A stretch of DNA of 64,000 nt from Bradyrhizobium diazoefficiens (GTDB taxonomy: Bacteria; Pseudomonadota; Alphaproteobacteria; Rhizobiales; Xanthobacteraceae): contig NZ_CP067100.1 of assembly GCF_016616235.1 (NCBI RefSeq), positions 7,604,735 through 7,668,734 on the forward strand, read 5' to 3'. This document shows positions 27,630-37,027 of the stretch, in pieces (the first letter of the stretch is position 1; each line of letters begins with the position of its first letter). Position numbers and translations under genes: made by a program. A model generated the notes under the pieces. The model ran no database searches, was not told the origin of the DNA, and saw nothing but the letters and a program-made list of their open reading frames with translations.

Positions 27630-28636
27630 CTGACCTTGCCGCAACCGACCCGCTGCCGAAGCCGAAGCGCGACATCGCGCCGATCCTGCTGCCGGTCGCG
27701 CTCGCGCTCCTCATGATCCCGCTGATCGGCTCGACCTCTTCCTGGCTGACGCTGACCGCCGCGAGCCTTGCCATGGGCATGATGATCTTCATCATGGCCT
27801 CCGGGCTGACGCTGGTGTTCGGCCTGATGGACGTGCTCAACTTCGGCCACGGCGCCTTCATCGCCGTCGGCGCCTATGTCGCGACCCTGGTGCTGGCGCC
27901 GTTCGCGGCCTCCATTCAGGCGGACTCGCTGTGGACGAACCTCGCGGTGCTGGCCCCGGCCGCGCTGCTGTCGATGGCGGTCTCAGGCGCGCTCGGCCTG
28001 ATCGTCGAGCGCGTGCTGATCCTGCCAGTCTACGGCCAGCATCTGAAGCAGATCCTGATGACCACCGGCGGCCTGATCGTCGCCGAGCAGACCCTCTATG
28101 CGCTGTGGGGGCCGCAGATCATCCCGATGCCGCTGCCGACCTCGCTGCGCGGCTCCTTCATCCTCGGCGATGTCGCGATCGCCAAATACCGCGTGCTGGC
28201 GATGCTGATCGGCCTTACCGTCTTCATCGCGATCCAGCTCGTGCTCAACCGCACCAAGCTCGGCCTCTTGATCCGTGCCGGCGTCGAGAACCGCGAGATG
28301 GTCGAGGCGCTCGGCTATCGCATCCGCCGCCTGTTCCTCGGCGTGTTCATGACGGGCTCGGCGCTGGCCGGCCTCGGCGGGGTGATGTGGGCGCTCTACC
28401 GCGAGCAGGTGCACGCTTCCATGAGCGACGATCTCACCGTCTTGATCTTCATCGTCGTCATCATCGGCGGGCTCGGCTCGATCGGCGGCTGCTTCATCGG
28501 CGCGATCCTGGTCGCCATGGTCGCCAATTACGGCGGCTTCCTGCTGCCGAAACTCGCCCTCGTCTCCAACATCCTGCTGATGGTCGCCATTCTGATGTGG
28601 CGGCCGCGCGGCCTCTATGCGGTGACCAGCCGATGA
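27626..28636 (+). CDS. ABC transporter permease, LivH type
   Basis: A 336-residue membrane permease. The GTG at 27626 overlaps the LivF stop and has GGAGG seven bases upstream. It contains the LivH landmarks ASGLTLVFGLMDVLNFGHGAF and the cytoplasmic loop GLLIRAGVENREMVEALGYRIRR, which contacts the ATPase, followed by GGLGSIGGCFIGAILV. About eight or nine hydrophobic helices are seen. Confidence 0.92.
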   Translation: MTDLAATDPLPKPKRDIAPILLPVALALLMIPLIGSTSSWLTLTAASLAMGMMIFIMASGLTLVFGLMDVLNFGHGAFIAVGAYVATLVLAPFAASIQADSLWTNLAVLAPAALLSMAVSGALGLIVERVLILPVYGQHLKQILMTTGGLIVAEQTLYALWGPQIIPMPLPTSLRGSFILGDVAIAKYRVLAMLIGLTVFIAIQLVLNRTKLGLLIRAGVENREMVEALGYRIRRLFLGVFMTGSALAGLGGVMWALYREQVHASMSDDLTVLIFIVVIIGGLGSIGGCFIGAILVAMVANYGGFLLPKLALVSNILLMVAILMWRPRGLYAVTSR

Positions 28637-29709
28637 TGCTTCTCTCCGGTGACCCGCCGCGCAGCCGCGCGCTCACGCTTCTCCTCGTCGTCATCATCGT
28701 GGCGCTGGCGGCGACGCCGTTCCTGTTTCCTGGCGCCAAGGCGCTGAACGTCGCGGCCAAGATCTGCGTCTTCGCCGCCCTCGTCGCCTCCTACGATCTG
28801 CTGCTCGGCTATACCGGCTCGGTGTCGTTCGCCCATACCATGTTCTACGGCATCGGCAGCTACGCGATCGCGATCGCGTTGTACGGCATGGGCCCGAATT
28901 GGGCTGCGGTTGCAACCGGCATCGTCGTCGGCCTGCCGCTCGCAGTCCTGCTCGCGCTCGCGATCGGGCTGTTCTCGCTGCGCGTCGCCGCGATCTTCTT
29001 TGCCATGATCACGCTCGCGGTCGCCTCCGCCTTCCAGGTGCTGGCCTCGCAGCTGTCCTGGCTCACCGGCGGCGAGGACGGCCGCAGCTTCCAGCTGCCC
29101 GAACTGCTCCGTCCCGGCACGGTGCTGATCTCGAAAAGCGTCTTCGGCTTCGAGGTCAACGGCCGCATCCTGACCTTCTATCTGGTGTTCGCGATCTCGG
29201 CGCTAATGATCCTCGCGCTGCTGCGCGTGGTGAACTCGCCGTTCGGGCGCGTGCTGCAGGCGATCCGGGAGAACCGCTTTCGCGCCGAGGCGCTTGGCTT
29301 CCGCACCGTCTTCCACCTCACCTATGCCAACTGCCTCGCAGCCCTCGTCGCCGCCGGCGCCGGCATCTTGAACGCGCTGTGGCTGCGCTACGCCGGGCCC
29401 GACACCTCGCTCAGCTTCTCGATCATGCTCGATATTCTGCTGATGGTCGTGATCGGCGGCATGGGCACGATCTACGGCGCGATCATCGGCGCCACCATCT
29501 TCATCCTCGCCCAGAACTATCTTCAGTCGCTGATGGGCGCCGCCTCCAAGGCGGCGAGCGAAGCCGGCCTTCCGCTGCTGCCGGGACTGTTGCATCCCGA
29601 CCGCTGGCTGCTGTGGCTGGGACTGCTGTTCATCGCCAGTGTTTATTTCTTCCCGACGGGTGTGGTCGGACGGCTGCGCAATGCCGGCGGCAAAGGCGCT
29701 CTGCATTAA
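28633..29709 (+). CDS. ABC transporter permease, LivM type
   Basis: A 358-residue permease. The ATG at 28633 overlaps the LivH stop (ATGA). It shows LivM features: LVASYDLLLGYTGSVSFAHTMFYGIGSYA, AIRENRFRAEALGF (EAA-like loop) and MVVIGGMGTIYGAIIGATIF. It is the last gene of the five-gene importer. The 176 bases that follow contain no obvious terminator. Confidence 0.92.
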   Translation: MMLLSGDPPRSRALTLLLVVIIVALAATPFLFPGAKALNVAAKICVFAALVASYDLLLGYTGSVSFAHTMFYGIGSYAIAIALYGMGPNWAAVATGIVVGLPLAVLLALAIGLFSLRVAAIFFAMITLAVASAFQVLASQLSWLTGGEDGRSFQLPELLRPGTVLISKSVFGFEVNGRILTFYLVFAISALMILALLRVVNSPFGRVLQAIRENRFRAEALGFRTVFHLTYANCLAALVAAGAGILNALWLRYAGPDTSLSFSIMLDILLMVVIGGMGTIYGAIIGATIFILAQNYLQSLMGAASKAASEAGLPLLPGLLHPDRWLLWLGLLFIASVYFFPTGVVGRLRNAGGKGALH

Positions 29710-29885
29710 GCCGCGATTAGTGATGCAGCGCAGCGCTTTTGCCAGGCGAACCGTACAACTGCGGCGTGCTTCGCGCGCAGCTGCACAGGACCGTGACCGC
29801 GCAACCCGATTAATGCTTAGGTAACTGGCTTTGCTAAGGTTTAAGCCATTGGTGCGGTGTATTCCTGTCTCCTCAGGGAGGGGGA

Positions 29886-32800
29886 ATGCGCCAGGTCTTC
29901 ACGAGGATCACAGCCGGAATGTCCCTGGCCGCCCGAGGCGGTTGGGAGGCGGCGCTTCGGCGCGGGCCGGTGCTGTGGCTGACGTTATGCGGCGTGTTGC
30001 TGGTGACGGGAATCTTCGCGGTGACCGCCATGGCCGTCGGCGAATTCCGCGAGCGGACCCTCGTCAACCGGGAGCGCGAGCTGGAAAACACGGTCCAGCT
30101 GATCGCGCGCCACTTCGACCAGCAGTTTGAAGATTCCGACGTCGTCGCCGGCGACCTGATCGGGCAGATGAACCTGCCGGAGATCACTTCGGCCGCCATG
30201 TTCCGCGAACGCATGTCGGGATCCGCCGCGAACCAGATGCTGCGCAGCAAGATCAGCTCGGTCTCCTATCTCGGCGACATCGCGATCTACGATGCCGACG
30301 GCGAGTTGATCAACTGGTCGCGAAGCCAGCCGCTGCCCAGGATCAACGTCTCCTCGCGCGTCTATTTCCAGACCTTCAAGTCCGATCCGATGTCCGAGCC
30401 GGTCATCCTGGAATCGGTCCGCAGCTTCATCATCGGCAAATGGACCACGATCGTCGCGCGCCGGCTGAACGGCCCCGACGGTACCTTCTTCGGCGCGATG
30501 GTCCGCCGGATCGATCCGGACAGCTACCAGAACTACTTCGCATCGGTCGCGCTTGCCGAGGGCACGGCGATCTCGCTGTTCGACCGCCAAGGCAAGATGC
30601 TGGCACGCTATCCGCATGCCGAGGAGCTGATCGGCAGGAACTTCAAGACGGCACCGCTCATGCAGAAGGTCCTGACCGAGGGCGGCCAGCACACGCTTCG
30701 CGTCAGGAGTCCGGTCGACGGCGAGGAGCGGCTGGGCTCGGCCACCTCGCTGACGCATTTCCCGCTCGTCATCGTCGCTACCAACACCACGGCCGCGGCG
30801 CTGGCCGACTGGCGGCAGCAGACCGGCTTCATGGTCACGACCGCGACGCTGTCGGCCGCCGTGATCGCGATGATCCTCTATCTGATCATTCGACAGATCA
30901 ACCGGCAGAATCGCGACGCCCAGGCGCGGATCGAAGCGGAGCGGCAGCGGCTCGACACCGCCCTCAACAACATGTCGCAAGGGCTGATCCTCTACGACGC
31001 GCGCGGCTACATCGTCACCAGCAACCGCCGCTACGCCGACATGTTCGGCCTGTCCCACGACGTCATCAAGCCCGGCTGTCACATCCACGAGGCCATGCAG
31101 CACCGCAAGGAGCGGGGAGCGTTCACCGGCGACGTCGAGGCATTTTGCGCCGACGTGATGAGGGTCGTGGCCGAAGGCCGGGTCTCCACAAGGCTTCATG
31201 AACTGCCCAATGGCCGCGCCTTCCAGGTCATCAACACGCCGCTGGCGCAAGGCGGCTGGGTCGCGACGATCGAGGAGATCACCGAGCGGCGCAATCTGGA
31301 GCAGGAGCGCGACCGCAACTACACGTTCCTCCGCGAGATCATCGATCATATACCCTCGCAGATTACCGTGAAGGACGTCCAGACACGGCGCTACCTGCTG
31401 GTCAACCGGATTGCTGAGAACGTGTTCACGGAAGCGGGCGGGACCATCGTCAGCAAGACGGCCGCCGATATCCTGCCGGAAAAGGACGCCGACATCGTCA
31501 CCCGTGACGATGACGCCCTGCTGCAATCGCCCGATCGACTGCTGCTCAAGGAGCAGACATGGAAAACGCGCACCGATGGTCACCGTCATGTCATCTCGAA
31601 GCGGATCGGCATCCGCGACAACATGGGCGAGCCGCGCTACATCATCAACGTGATCGATGACGTCACGGAACAGCGGCAGGCCAATGAGAAGATCGCGCAT
31701 ATGGCGCATTACGATGCGCTGACCGACCTGCCCAACCGAGTGCTGTTCCGCGAGCAGATCGAACGCGAGCTGGCGAAGGTCGGCGGCGGCTGCCAGTTCG
31801 CGCTGCTCTATATCGACGTCGACGAATTCAAGGGCATCAACGATTCGCTCGGCCATCATGTCGGCGACGAGCTGCTCAAGGCGATCGCAACCCGCCTGCG
31901 CGGCTGCCTCAGGAAGGACGATCTGATCGCGCGGCTCGGCGGCGACGAATTCGCTGTCATCCAGGCCGGGATCCAGTCCTCTGCGGAAGTGCTGTCCTTC
32001 GTGACGCGGATCTACGAGGCGATCCGGCAGCCCTACCACTGTCTCGGCCACCAGCTTTCCACCGATGCCAGCATCGGCATCGCGCTGGCGCCGCAGGACG
32101 GGGCCGATCTCGATCAGCTCATCAAGAACGCCGACCTTGCGATGTACGGCGCCAAAGCTTCGGGTCGCCGCACCCACCGCTTCTTCGAGCCCGAGATGGA
32201 TGCGAGCGCCAAGGCGCGCCTCGCGATGGAGCAGGATCTGCGCTGGGCGCTGATGAAAGGCGGCTTCGAGATCCACTACCAGCCGCTGGTCGATTTGCGC
32301 TCGGGCGAGGTCTCGGGCTGCGAGGCGCTGCTGCGCTGGCGGCATCCCGTGCGTGGCATGGTATCGCCGGCGGAGTTCATTCCGGTGGCCGAGGATACCG
32401 GCCTCATCAACGAGCTCGGCGATTGGGTGCTGCGCACCGCCTGCAACGAGGCCGCGACCTGGCCGGCGCATGTGCGCGTCGCGGTCAACGTCTCGCCGGT
32501 GCAGCTCAAATGCGACACGCTGGCGCTGCGGATCGCCGGCGCGCTCGCCGCCTCCGGGCTGGACCCGCGCCGGCTCGAGCTCGAGATCACCGAGGCCGTG
32601 CTGATCCGCGACGACGAGGCGGCGCTGTCGATCCTGCACCAGCTGCGCGCGATCGGCGTGCGCATCGCCCTCGACGATTTCGGCACCGGCTATTCCTCGC
32701 TGAGCTATCTCAAGCGCTTCCCGTTCGACAAGATCAAGATCGACCGCTGCTTCGTTGCCGACATCGCGGAAGCGAGCGGCTCGCCGGTGATCGTGCAGGC

Positions 32801-32996
32801 GGTGGTGAACATCGCCGCCGCGAGCAACATGACCACGGTCGCCGAGGGCGTCGAGACCGAGCCCCAGCGCGAGATGCTTCGCACGCTTGGCTGCACGGAG
32901 ATGCAGGGCTATCTGTTCAGCGCGCCGAAGCCGGCCAGCGAGGTGCGAAAACTGTTCGGCCCGGGCGAGGCCGTGCCGATAGCGGCGGTGGCGTGA
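29886..32996 (+). CDS. CACHE-PAS-PAS-GGDEF-EAL membrane protein
   Basis: A 1036-residue c-di-GMP enzyme. One helix (about 28-50) is followed by a periplasmic double-CACHE sensor (about 60-300) and a second helix (about 313-335). Two PAS domains then span about 350-470 and 485-600, then GGDEF (about 615-775) and EAL (about 790-1030). Both catalytic domains look intact: LGGDEFA with an RKDD inhibitory site five residues before, and CEALLRW, NVSPVQL, EITEAVL, LDDFGTGYSS, KIDRCF and EGVETE. The ATG has AGGGAGGGGG directly upstream. It probably senses a small extracellular ligand. Its stop overlaps the next gene by one base. Confidence 0.92.
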   Translation: MRQVFTRITAGMSLAARGGWEAALRRGPVLWLTLCGVLLVTGIFAVTAMAVGEFRERTLVNRERELENTVQLIARHFDQQFEDSDVVAGDLIGQMNLPEITSAAMFRERMSGSAANQMLRSKISSVSYLGDIAIYDADGELINWSRSQPLPRINVSSRVYFQTFKSDPMSEPVILESVRSFIIGKWTTIVARRLNGPDGTFFGAMVRRIDPDSYQNYFASVALAEGTAISLFDRQGKMLARYPHAEELIGRNFKTAPLMQKVLTEGGQHTLRVRSPVDGEERLGSATSLTHFPLVIVATNTTAAALADWRQQTGFMVTTATLSAAVIAMILYLIIRQINRQNRDAQARIEAERQRLDTALNNMSQGLILYDARGYIVTSNRRYADMFGLSHDVIKPGCHIHEAMQHRKERGAFTGDVEAFCADVMRVVAEGRVSTRLHELPNGRAFQVINTPLAQGGWVATIEEITERRNLEQERDRNYTFLREIIDHIPSQITVKDVQTRRYLLVNRIAENVFTEAGGTIVSKTAADILPEKDADIVTRDDDALLQSPDRLLLKEQTWKTRTDGHRHVISKRIGIRDNMGEPRYIINVIDDVTEQRQANEKIAHMAHYDALTDLPNRVLFREQIERELAKVGGGCQFALLYIDVDEFKGINDSLGHHVGDELLKAIATRLRGCLRKDDLIARLGGDEFAVIQAGIQSSAEVLSFVTRIYEAIRQPYHCLGHQLSTDASIGIALAPQDGADLDQLIKNADLAMYGAKASGRRTHRFFEPEMDASAKARLAMEQDLRWALMKGGFEIHYQPLVDLRSGEVSGCEALLRWRHPVRGMVSPAEFIPVAEDTGLINELGDWVLRTACNEAATWPAHVRVAVNVSPVQLKCDTLALRIAGALAASGLDPRRLELEITEAVLIRDDEAALSILHQLRAIGVRIALDDFGTGYSSLSYLKRFPFDKIKIDRCFVADIAEASGSPVIVQAVVNIAAASNMTTVAEGVETEPQREMLRTLGCTEMQGYLFSAPKPASEVRKLFGPGEAVPIAAVA

Positions 32997-34045
32997 TGGC
33001 GAAGCCGGGGACAAATTCAACCAAAGTCGTCGACGTCGCGGACTCCTATGCCGTGCGGCTGATGCAGCATCTGGTGGTGCCGACCTTCGTGATCGACCCG
33101 AAGCGCCGGGTCGTGATCTGGAACAGGGCCTGCGAACGGCTGACCGGCGTCGCCGCCTCCGAGGTGATCGGCACCAGCAAGCACTGGCAGGCCTTCTACA
33201 AGACAAAACGCCCTTGCCTTGCCGACCTCGTCGCGCTCGACCGGCCGGAGCAGCTGCCGGAGTTTTATCCGGAATATGCGGCGCGCGGCCATAACGGGCT
33301 CGGCTTTTCCGCGGAGAACTGGTGCGTGATGCCGAAGCTCGGCAACGAGCTCTATCTCGCCATCGATGCCGGTCCGATCCACGACGAGGCCGGCAATCTG
33401 ATCGCCGTGGTCGAAACTCTGCGCGATCTCACCGACCAGAAGCGCGCCGAGATGGCGCTGAAGGAACTCGCCACCAAGGACGGGTTGACCGGCCTGTCGA
33501 ACCGCCGCGCGTTCGACCAGATGCTGATAGCGGAATGGGCCCGCGCCCAGCGGACGCAGAAGCCGATGGCGTTGCTGTTCGTCGACGTCGACCATTTCAA
33601 GCTGTTCAACGATTGCCACGGCCACCAGACCGGCGACGAGTGCCTGCGCGCGGTCGCTGGCGTCGTCAGCCGCCATGCCGTGCGCCCGCTCGACCTCGCC
33701 AGTCGCTATGGCGGCGAGGAGTTCGCGCTAATCCTGCCGGAGATGGATTGTGACACCGCCTGCGCCGTCGCGGAGGACATCCGCACCGCGGTCACGGGCT
33801 TACGGATCGCCCATGGCGCTGATGGCGCCGGCGACCACGTCACCCTCAGCGTCGGCGTCGCCAGCCACATTCCGGGCGAAGCCGACGGCGGCCCGGACCG
33901 GCTGCTGGGTGCTGCCGACGAGGCGCTCTACGCGGCCAAACGGCTGGGCCGCAATCGCGTCATCAGCGCCGAACGGCTGCTGGCGGAGTTCGCCGGGCCC
34001 GGCCGCGAGCCGGCTACTGGCCGAATCGCCCGAAAATCGGCTTAG
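32996..34045 (+). CDS. PAS-GGDEF diguanylate cyclase
   Basis: A 349-residue cytoplasmic cyclase. The PAS domain (about 20-150) includes a CxxxxG heme-or-redox-like motif region (NRACERLTG). The GGDEF domain has FVDVDHFKLFND, the active site YGGEEF (239-243) and an RPLD inhibitory site (230-233), so it is expected to be active and product-inhibited. The ATG shares its A with the TGA of the upstream CACHE-GGDEF-EAL gene (TGATG), implying coupled translation. Confidence 0.92.
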   Translation: MAKPGTNSTKVVDVADSYAVRLMQHLVVPTFVIDPKRRVVIWNRACERLTGVAASEVIGTSKHWQAFYKTKRPCLADLVALDRPEQLPEFYPEYAARGHNGLGFSAENWCVMPKLGNELYLAIDAGPIHDEAGNLIAVVETLRDLTDQKRAEMALKELATKDGLTGLSNRRAFDQMLIAEWARAQRTQKPMALLFVDVDHFKLFNDCHGHQTGDECLRAVAGVVSRHAVRPLDLASRYGGEEFALILPEMDCDTACAVAEDIRTAVTGLRIAHGADGAGDHVTLSVGVASHIPGEADGGPDRLLGAADEALYAAKRLGRNRVISAERLLAEFAGPGREPATGRIARKSA

Positions 34046-34105
34046 CGCGATGTGGCGAGAAGCGGTTGCCCGCCCCTCGCCAATCGGCTAAGTAAAACCC
34101 TGCTA

Positions 34106-34182
34106 GCACCCGTAGCTCAGCTGGATAGAGCGTTGCCCTCCGAAGGCAAAGGTCACACGTTCGAATCGTGTCGGGTGCGCCA
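34106..34182 (+). tRNA. tRNA-Arg (CCG)
   Basis: A 77-base cloverleaf with encoded CCA. The acceptor GCACCCG (34106-34112) pairs with CGGGTGC (34172-34178). The D arm is GCTC/GAGC. The anticodon stem TTGCC/GGCAA encloses loop CTCCGAA with anticodon CCG. The T arm is ACACG-TTCGAAT-CGTGT. It ends with discriminator G and CCA. The DNA downstream is accessory in character. Confidence 0.96.
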
Positions 34183-34353
34183 CTTCGCAGATACGCTATC
34201 GCCGCCAAAACTGGCTGGTTCTTCGACCGAACCCGCAGGTGTCGAATTGAATGCACTGTCACCGGACATGGCAATATCGACGCGAATGACCCGAGCAGAC
34301 CTTCGCTCGCAGTGCGCGACAGTACGGATAGCCAATTCGGCCAGATAAAACCT

Positions 34354-35046
34354 CTACACAGTCGCGCTGAACTGCTCCTCGAAGCCCTTGGCGCCTGCGG
34401 GCGTAATTGCGATAGCCCGTGTACCGGGTAAACGCCGCACCCAGCCCAAATCGAAGCACCGCGTAGCGAAGGCCGCGGCGACGGCGCCGGCAAGGTGTGG
34501 CTTTTGTTCGCTCCAGTCGAGGCACGATCGGCAAAACGGACGCTTCGATTGTTGCATGGCGGATAGGTTGATGCCGAAGCCGGAAAGCAGTCTTGCGCCG
34601 CGTGGGGTGATACGCCCGCCGTCCTTCGAGAGGACGATCAGCTTTCGCTTTATGAACGCCTCGGTCAGCGCGACACCCAATCTCCCCGCAAAATGATCGT
34701 AACAGGTCCGTGCATTGCGTAACGCCTGATCGCGCTCCGAAAGGACATGCGATCGTGGTGCGCGGGAGCCCGCTATCGCTATCGCCATCACCGCTTCCAG
34801 CGCTTGCGCCACAAGCGGCGACGTCAGCCGGAAGTACCGGTTGCGACCGCGTCTCTCTACCGTGATCAATTGCCCGTCTGCCAACTTCGCTAGGTGCCAA
34901 CTTGCTGTCTGCGGCATGACGCCTGCAGTCAATGACAATTCGGTCGCGCTATGACTGCGACCGTCGAGAAGCGCGCATAGCATCACGGCGCGCGCCGGAT
35001 CACCGATAACACCTCCGAGTTCTGCGAGTTTGATAGGACTGCTCAT
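34354..35046 (-). CDS. ArsR-like winged-helix transcriptional regulator
   Basis: A 230-residue regulator with an N-terminal ArsR-type domain (GVIGDPARAVMLCALLDGRSHSATEL, MPQTASWHLAKLADGQLITVERRGRNRYFRL). A longer C-terminal domain contains the cysteine pair PFCRSCLDWSEQKPHLAGA, a candidate metal or redox site. It is transcribed away from the DMT-type transporter and its leader ORF across about 180 bases, suggesting it controls them. Confidence 0.82.
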   Translation of the reverse strand: MSSPIKLAELGGVIGDPARAVMLCALLDGRSHSATELSLTAGVMPQTASWHLAKLADGQLITVERRGRNRYFRLTSPLVAQALEAVMAIAIAGSRAPRSHVLSERDQALRNARTCYDHFAGRLGVALTEAFIKRKLIVLSKDGGRITPRGARLLSGFGINLSAMQQSKRPFCRSCLDWSEQKPHLAGAVAAAFATRCFDLGWVRRLPGTRAIAITPAGAKGFEEQFSATV

Positions 35047-35226
35047 GGCGCATGTTATAGGGATCCAGCCAGGATCAATCGAGCGACTATTCTTCGATTT
35101 CGATCGAACTGTTTCCGGTTGCGGCGGTCGGTCGGTTGGCGCATCTCATACGCATGGTGCGTGGCATCCGACGACGGGCCAGTCTCGTCGTCGTTATGGG
35201 GAGGAATGCCGAAGGAGGTTGAACCA

Positions 35227-35337
35227 ATGATCGAATATCGAGGCTATCCGGAATTACGAACTGGCCCGGCAGTCAGGGCCCCCTGGAAGGCCAAGCTCAC
35301 TAACATCGTTTCGCCGTTCCACAGGGCCATGCGATGA
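35227..35337 (+). CDS. 36-residue leader ORF coupled to the transporter gene
   Basis: MIEYRGYPELRTGPAVRAP... ends in HRAMR. The ATG at 35227 follows a near-perfect ribosome site (AAGGAGGTTG). The stop overlaps the next ATG as ATGA (35334-35337). No family is recognised. The arrangement suggests a translated leader that delivers ribosomes to the transporter start, or a small protein in its own right. Confidence 0.55.
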   Translation: MIEYRGYPELRTGPAVRAPWKAKLTNIVSPFHRAMR

Positions 35338-35807
35338 TATCTCCACGGGACCATGCGATGACGGCGTCTTGCACTCTTCTTCTTTCGCTTCTCATGTTCG
35401 CAGCCGGCGTAGGCATTCCCATTATGGCCGCGTGGAACTCCAGGCTTGGAACCGAGCTCGAGAGTCCTTGGGCAGCTGCTTTCATCCTGTTTGTGCTGGG
35501 CACTGTCATTTGCGGCATCGCGATGCTTGTTCTTGGCCTGCCAAAGCATGGCTGGTTCGAGGCGACGCCGCTCTATTATGCGGGCGGATTAGTAGTTTCC
35601 TTCTACATTCTGTCGATCACCTGGACGGCGCCGCGCATTGGCGTCGCCAATGCCGTGTTCTTCGTGTTGCTCGGGCAGATCGTGACGGCCGCGTTGGTCG
35701 ATCAGTTCGGCCTTTTTGGCGCGCTGAAGTCTTCGCTCACCACGCAACGCATCATCGGTATTGTCTTTATGCTGATAGGAACCTATCTCGCCCGGCGCAT
35801 CGGTTGA
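35334..35807 (+). CDS. DMT-superfamily transporter, YdcZ/DUF606 type
   Basis: A 157-residue protein with five hydrophobic helices, the half-size EamA-related DUF606 family (AAGVGIPIMAAWNSRLG, NAVFFVLLGQIVTAALVDQFGLFG, GIVFMLIGTYLARR). The ATG at 35334 is coupled to the leader ORF; a second ATG at 35358 follows a near-duplicate of the same local sequence. The substrate is unknown. It is probably controlled by the divergent ArsR-like protein. Confidence 0.8.
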   Translation: MISPRDHAMTASCTLLLSLLMFAAGVGIPIMAAWNSRLGTELESPWAAAFILFVLGTVICGIAMLVLGLPKHGWFEATPLYYAGGLVVSFYILSITWTAPRIGVANAVFFVLLGQIVTAALVDQFGLFGALKSSLTTQRIIGIVFMLIGTYLARRIG

Positions 35808-35984
35808 TCATCTCAGGGGAGAGTGCCGCCCGCAGACTGGTAGCGCGGGACCATAGGTCGTCGCAGATTAAACGATTGGAGCGCTCAGCGATCTGCGCGG
35901 TCGCATTTGCGCTCGCCTCCTGTGGTGAAAGTCCTCCCGCGCACTCAGGCCAGGGGCCCTGAAGCTGCTGGAGCACGGACATGT

Positions 35985-36228
35985 CTCCGGTATGGATTTC
36001 GCGACTTCGTCGATGTCGGCGGGCTCATTTCCTATGGCGTCGATTTTGCCGATCTCTACCGCCGCGCCGCGGACTATATCGACATGATCCTGAAAGGCGC
36101 GTATCCCGGGGACATCCCAAGCTACCAGGGGTCAAGTTCAACCTGGTGCTCAATCTGTAGGCTGCGAAAGCCGTCGGCTCGATCTGCCTGCGACGCTCTT
36201 GGCCCAAGCAGACGACGTGATCGAGTAG
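35985..36228 (+). pseudogene. C-terminal remnant of an ABC_sub_bind periplasmic protein
   Basis: The read YGFRDFVDVGGLISYGVDFADLYRRAADY and ILKGAYPGDIP is typical of the C-terminal third of ABC_sub_bind lipoproteins. It continues in another frame as KFNLVLNL, a stop, AAKAVG, and in a third frame LDLPATLLAQADDVIE followed by TAG at 36226-36228. At least two frameshifts and one in-frame stop show that it is decayed. Confidence 0.8.
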
Positions 36229-36248
36229 CCTGACGTAATTCTTGCCGC

Positions 36249-36851
36249 TCACTTTGATTTGGCCGCCTTATGAGCTTCGAGCAGCTTCCCGGCAAACGTC
36301 ATCGCCAAAGCGATGATCATGTTCTTTGCCTCGGTCCTGGCGGCGGTCACGAGCTGGAACTCCCCTGTCTGACCAGCTTTCGACGCTGCCTGCGCCACGC
36401 GACTTTCGCATTCGGCGATGAACGTCTTGGCTGCATCGACAAACACCTGAATTTCGGCGCCCGGATGCAATGGCGTATCCATGATCGCCGATGTCAATTG
36501 GTCCGCTGGCAGGAACGCGACGTTCACACTGTCGTAGGGACTGAAATCCAGGAACTTCATCAAGAAGTCGCCTGTCCGTCCCTGCCAGCAACTCTCCGGG
36601 ATCAGCAAGAACGGACGCATGCTTATCTCCGGTCCGACCTGAACTGCGAGATTTCTGTGAACCTCTTCAAGACGGCGGTCGAGGGCGGCACGTCCCTTGG
36701 CGAGGCGTTCGTCAATATCATGCTGTGAAGGAAAGACGTTTTCGGGGCCATTTGGGTCAATGCCGACAGCCCTCAGCAAGTGATGATGTTCGTTCCCGAT
36801 GAGATGTTGCACGGGCGGGGTCTGACTGCCGCGTTTGCCAAAAACGACCAT
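36249..36851 (-). CDS. Hypothetical protein, paralogue of the frameshifted gene at 37563-38212
   Basis: A 200-residue soluble protein of unknown function. Shared landmarks with the upstream paralogue are MVVFG near the start, PESCWQGRTGDFLMKFLDFSPYD (compare DNCWNGEAGDFLIYHLRLNPYD), ADQLTSAIMDTPL (compare GDVRTASILDMPF) and GEFQ...AGKLLEAHKA. The ATG at 36851 has GGGAGCG upstream, a segment also conserved before the paralogue. No catalytic motif was recognised. Confidence 0.65.
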   Translation of the reverse strand: MVVFGKRGSQTPPVQHLIGNEHHHLLRAVGIDPNGPENVFPSQHDIDERLAKGRAALDRRLEEVHRNLAVQVGPEISMRPFLLIPESCWQGRTGDFLMKFLDFSPYDSVNVAFLPADQLTSAIMDTPLHPGAEIQVFVDAAKTFIAECESRVAQAASKAGQTGEFQLVTAARTEAKNMIIALAMTFAGKLLEAHKAAKSK

Positions 36852-37027
36852 GCTGCGCTCCCGCTCGCCGAGAATTCGCCGCACACTACACCTTGAGAAA
36901 CCAAGAATTGCCTGTCTGCATGTTTGTGATGTGAAACAATATTAACAAAGTCCGCCTCTGGCCGCGAAATTTGGCCCGACGTTCTAGTCGTCTCGTCGGG
37001 CGCACGGTCAGCGTCGCTATTCCGGCC

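Noticed and set aside
29985..33206. 1073-codon antisense open frame under the CACHE-GGDEF-EAL gene
   Set aside because: It mirrors the codon bias of the sense gene, and its composition (long Asp/Arg/Val runs) has no domain. The sense strand has complete domains.
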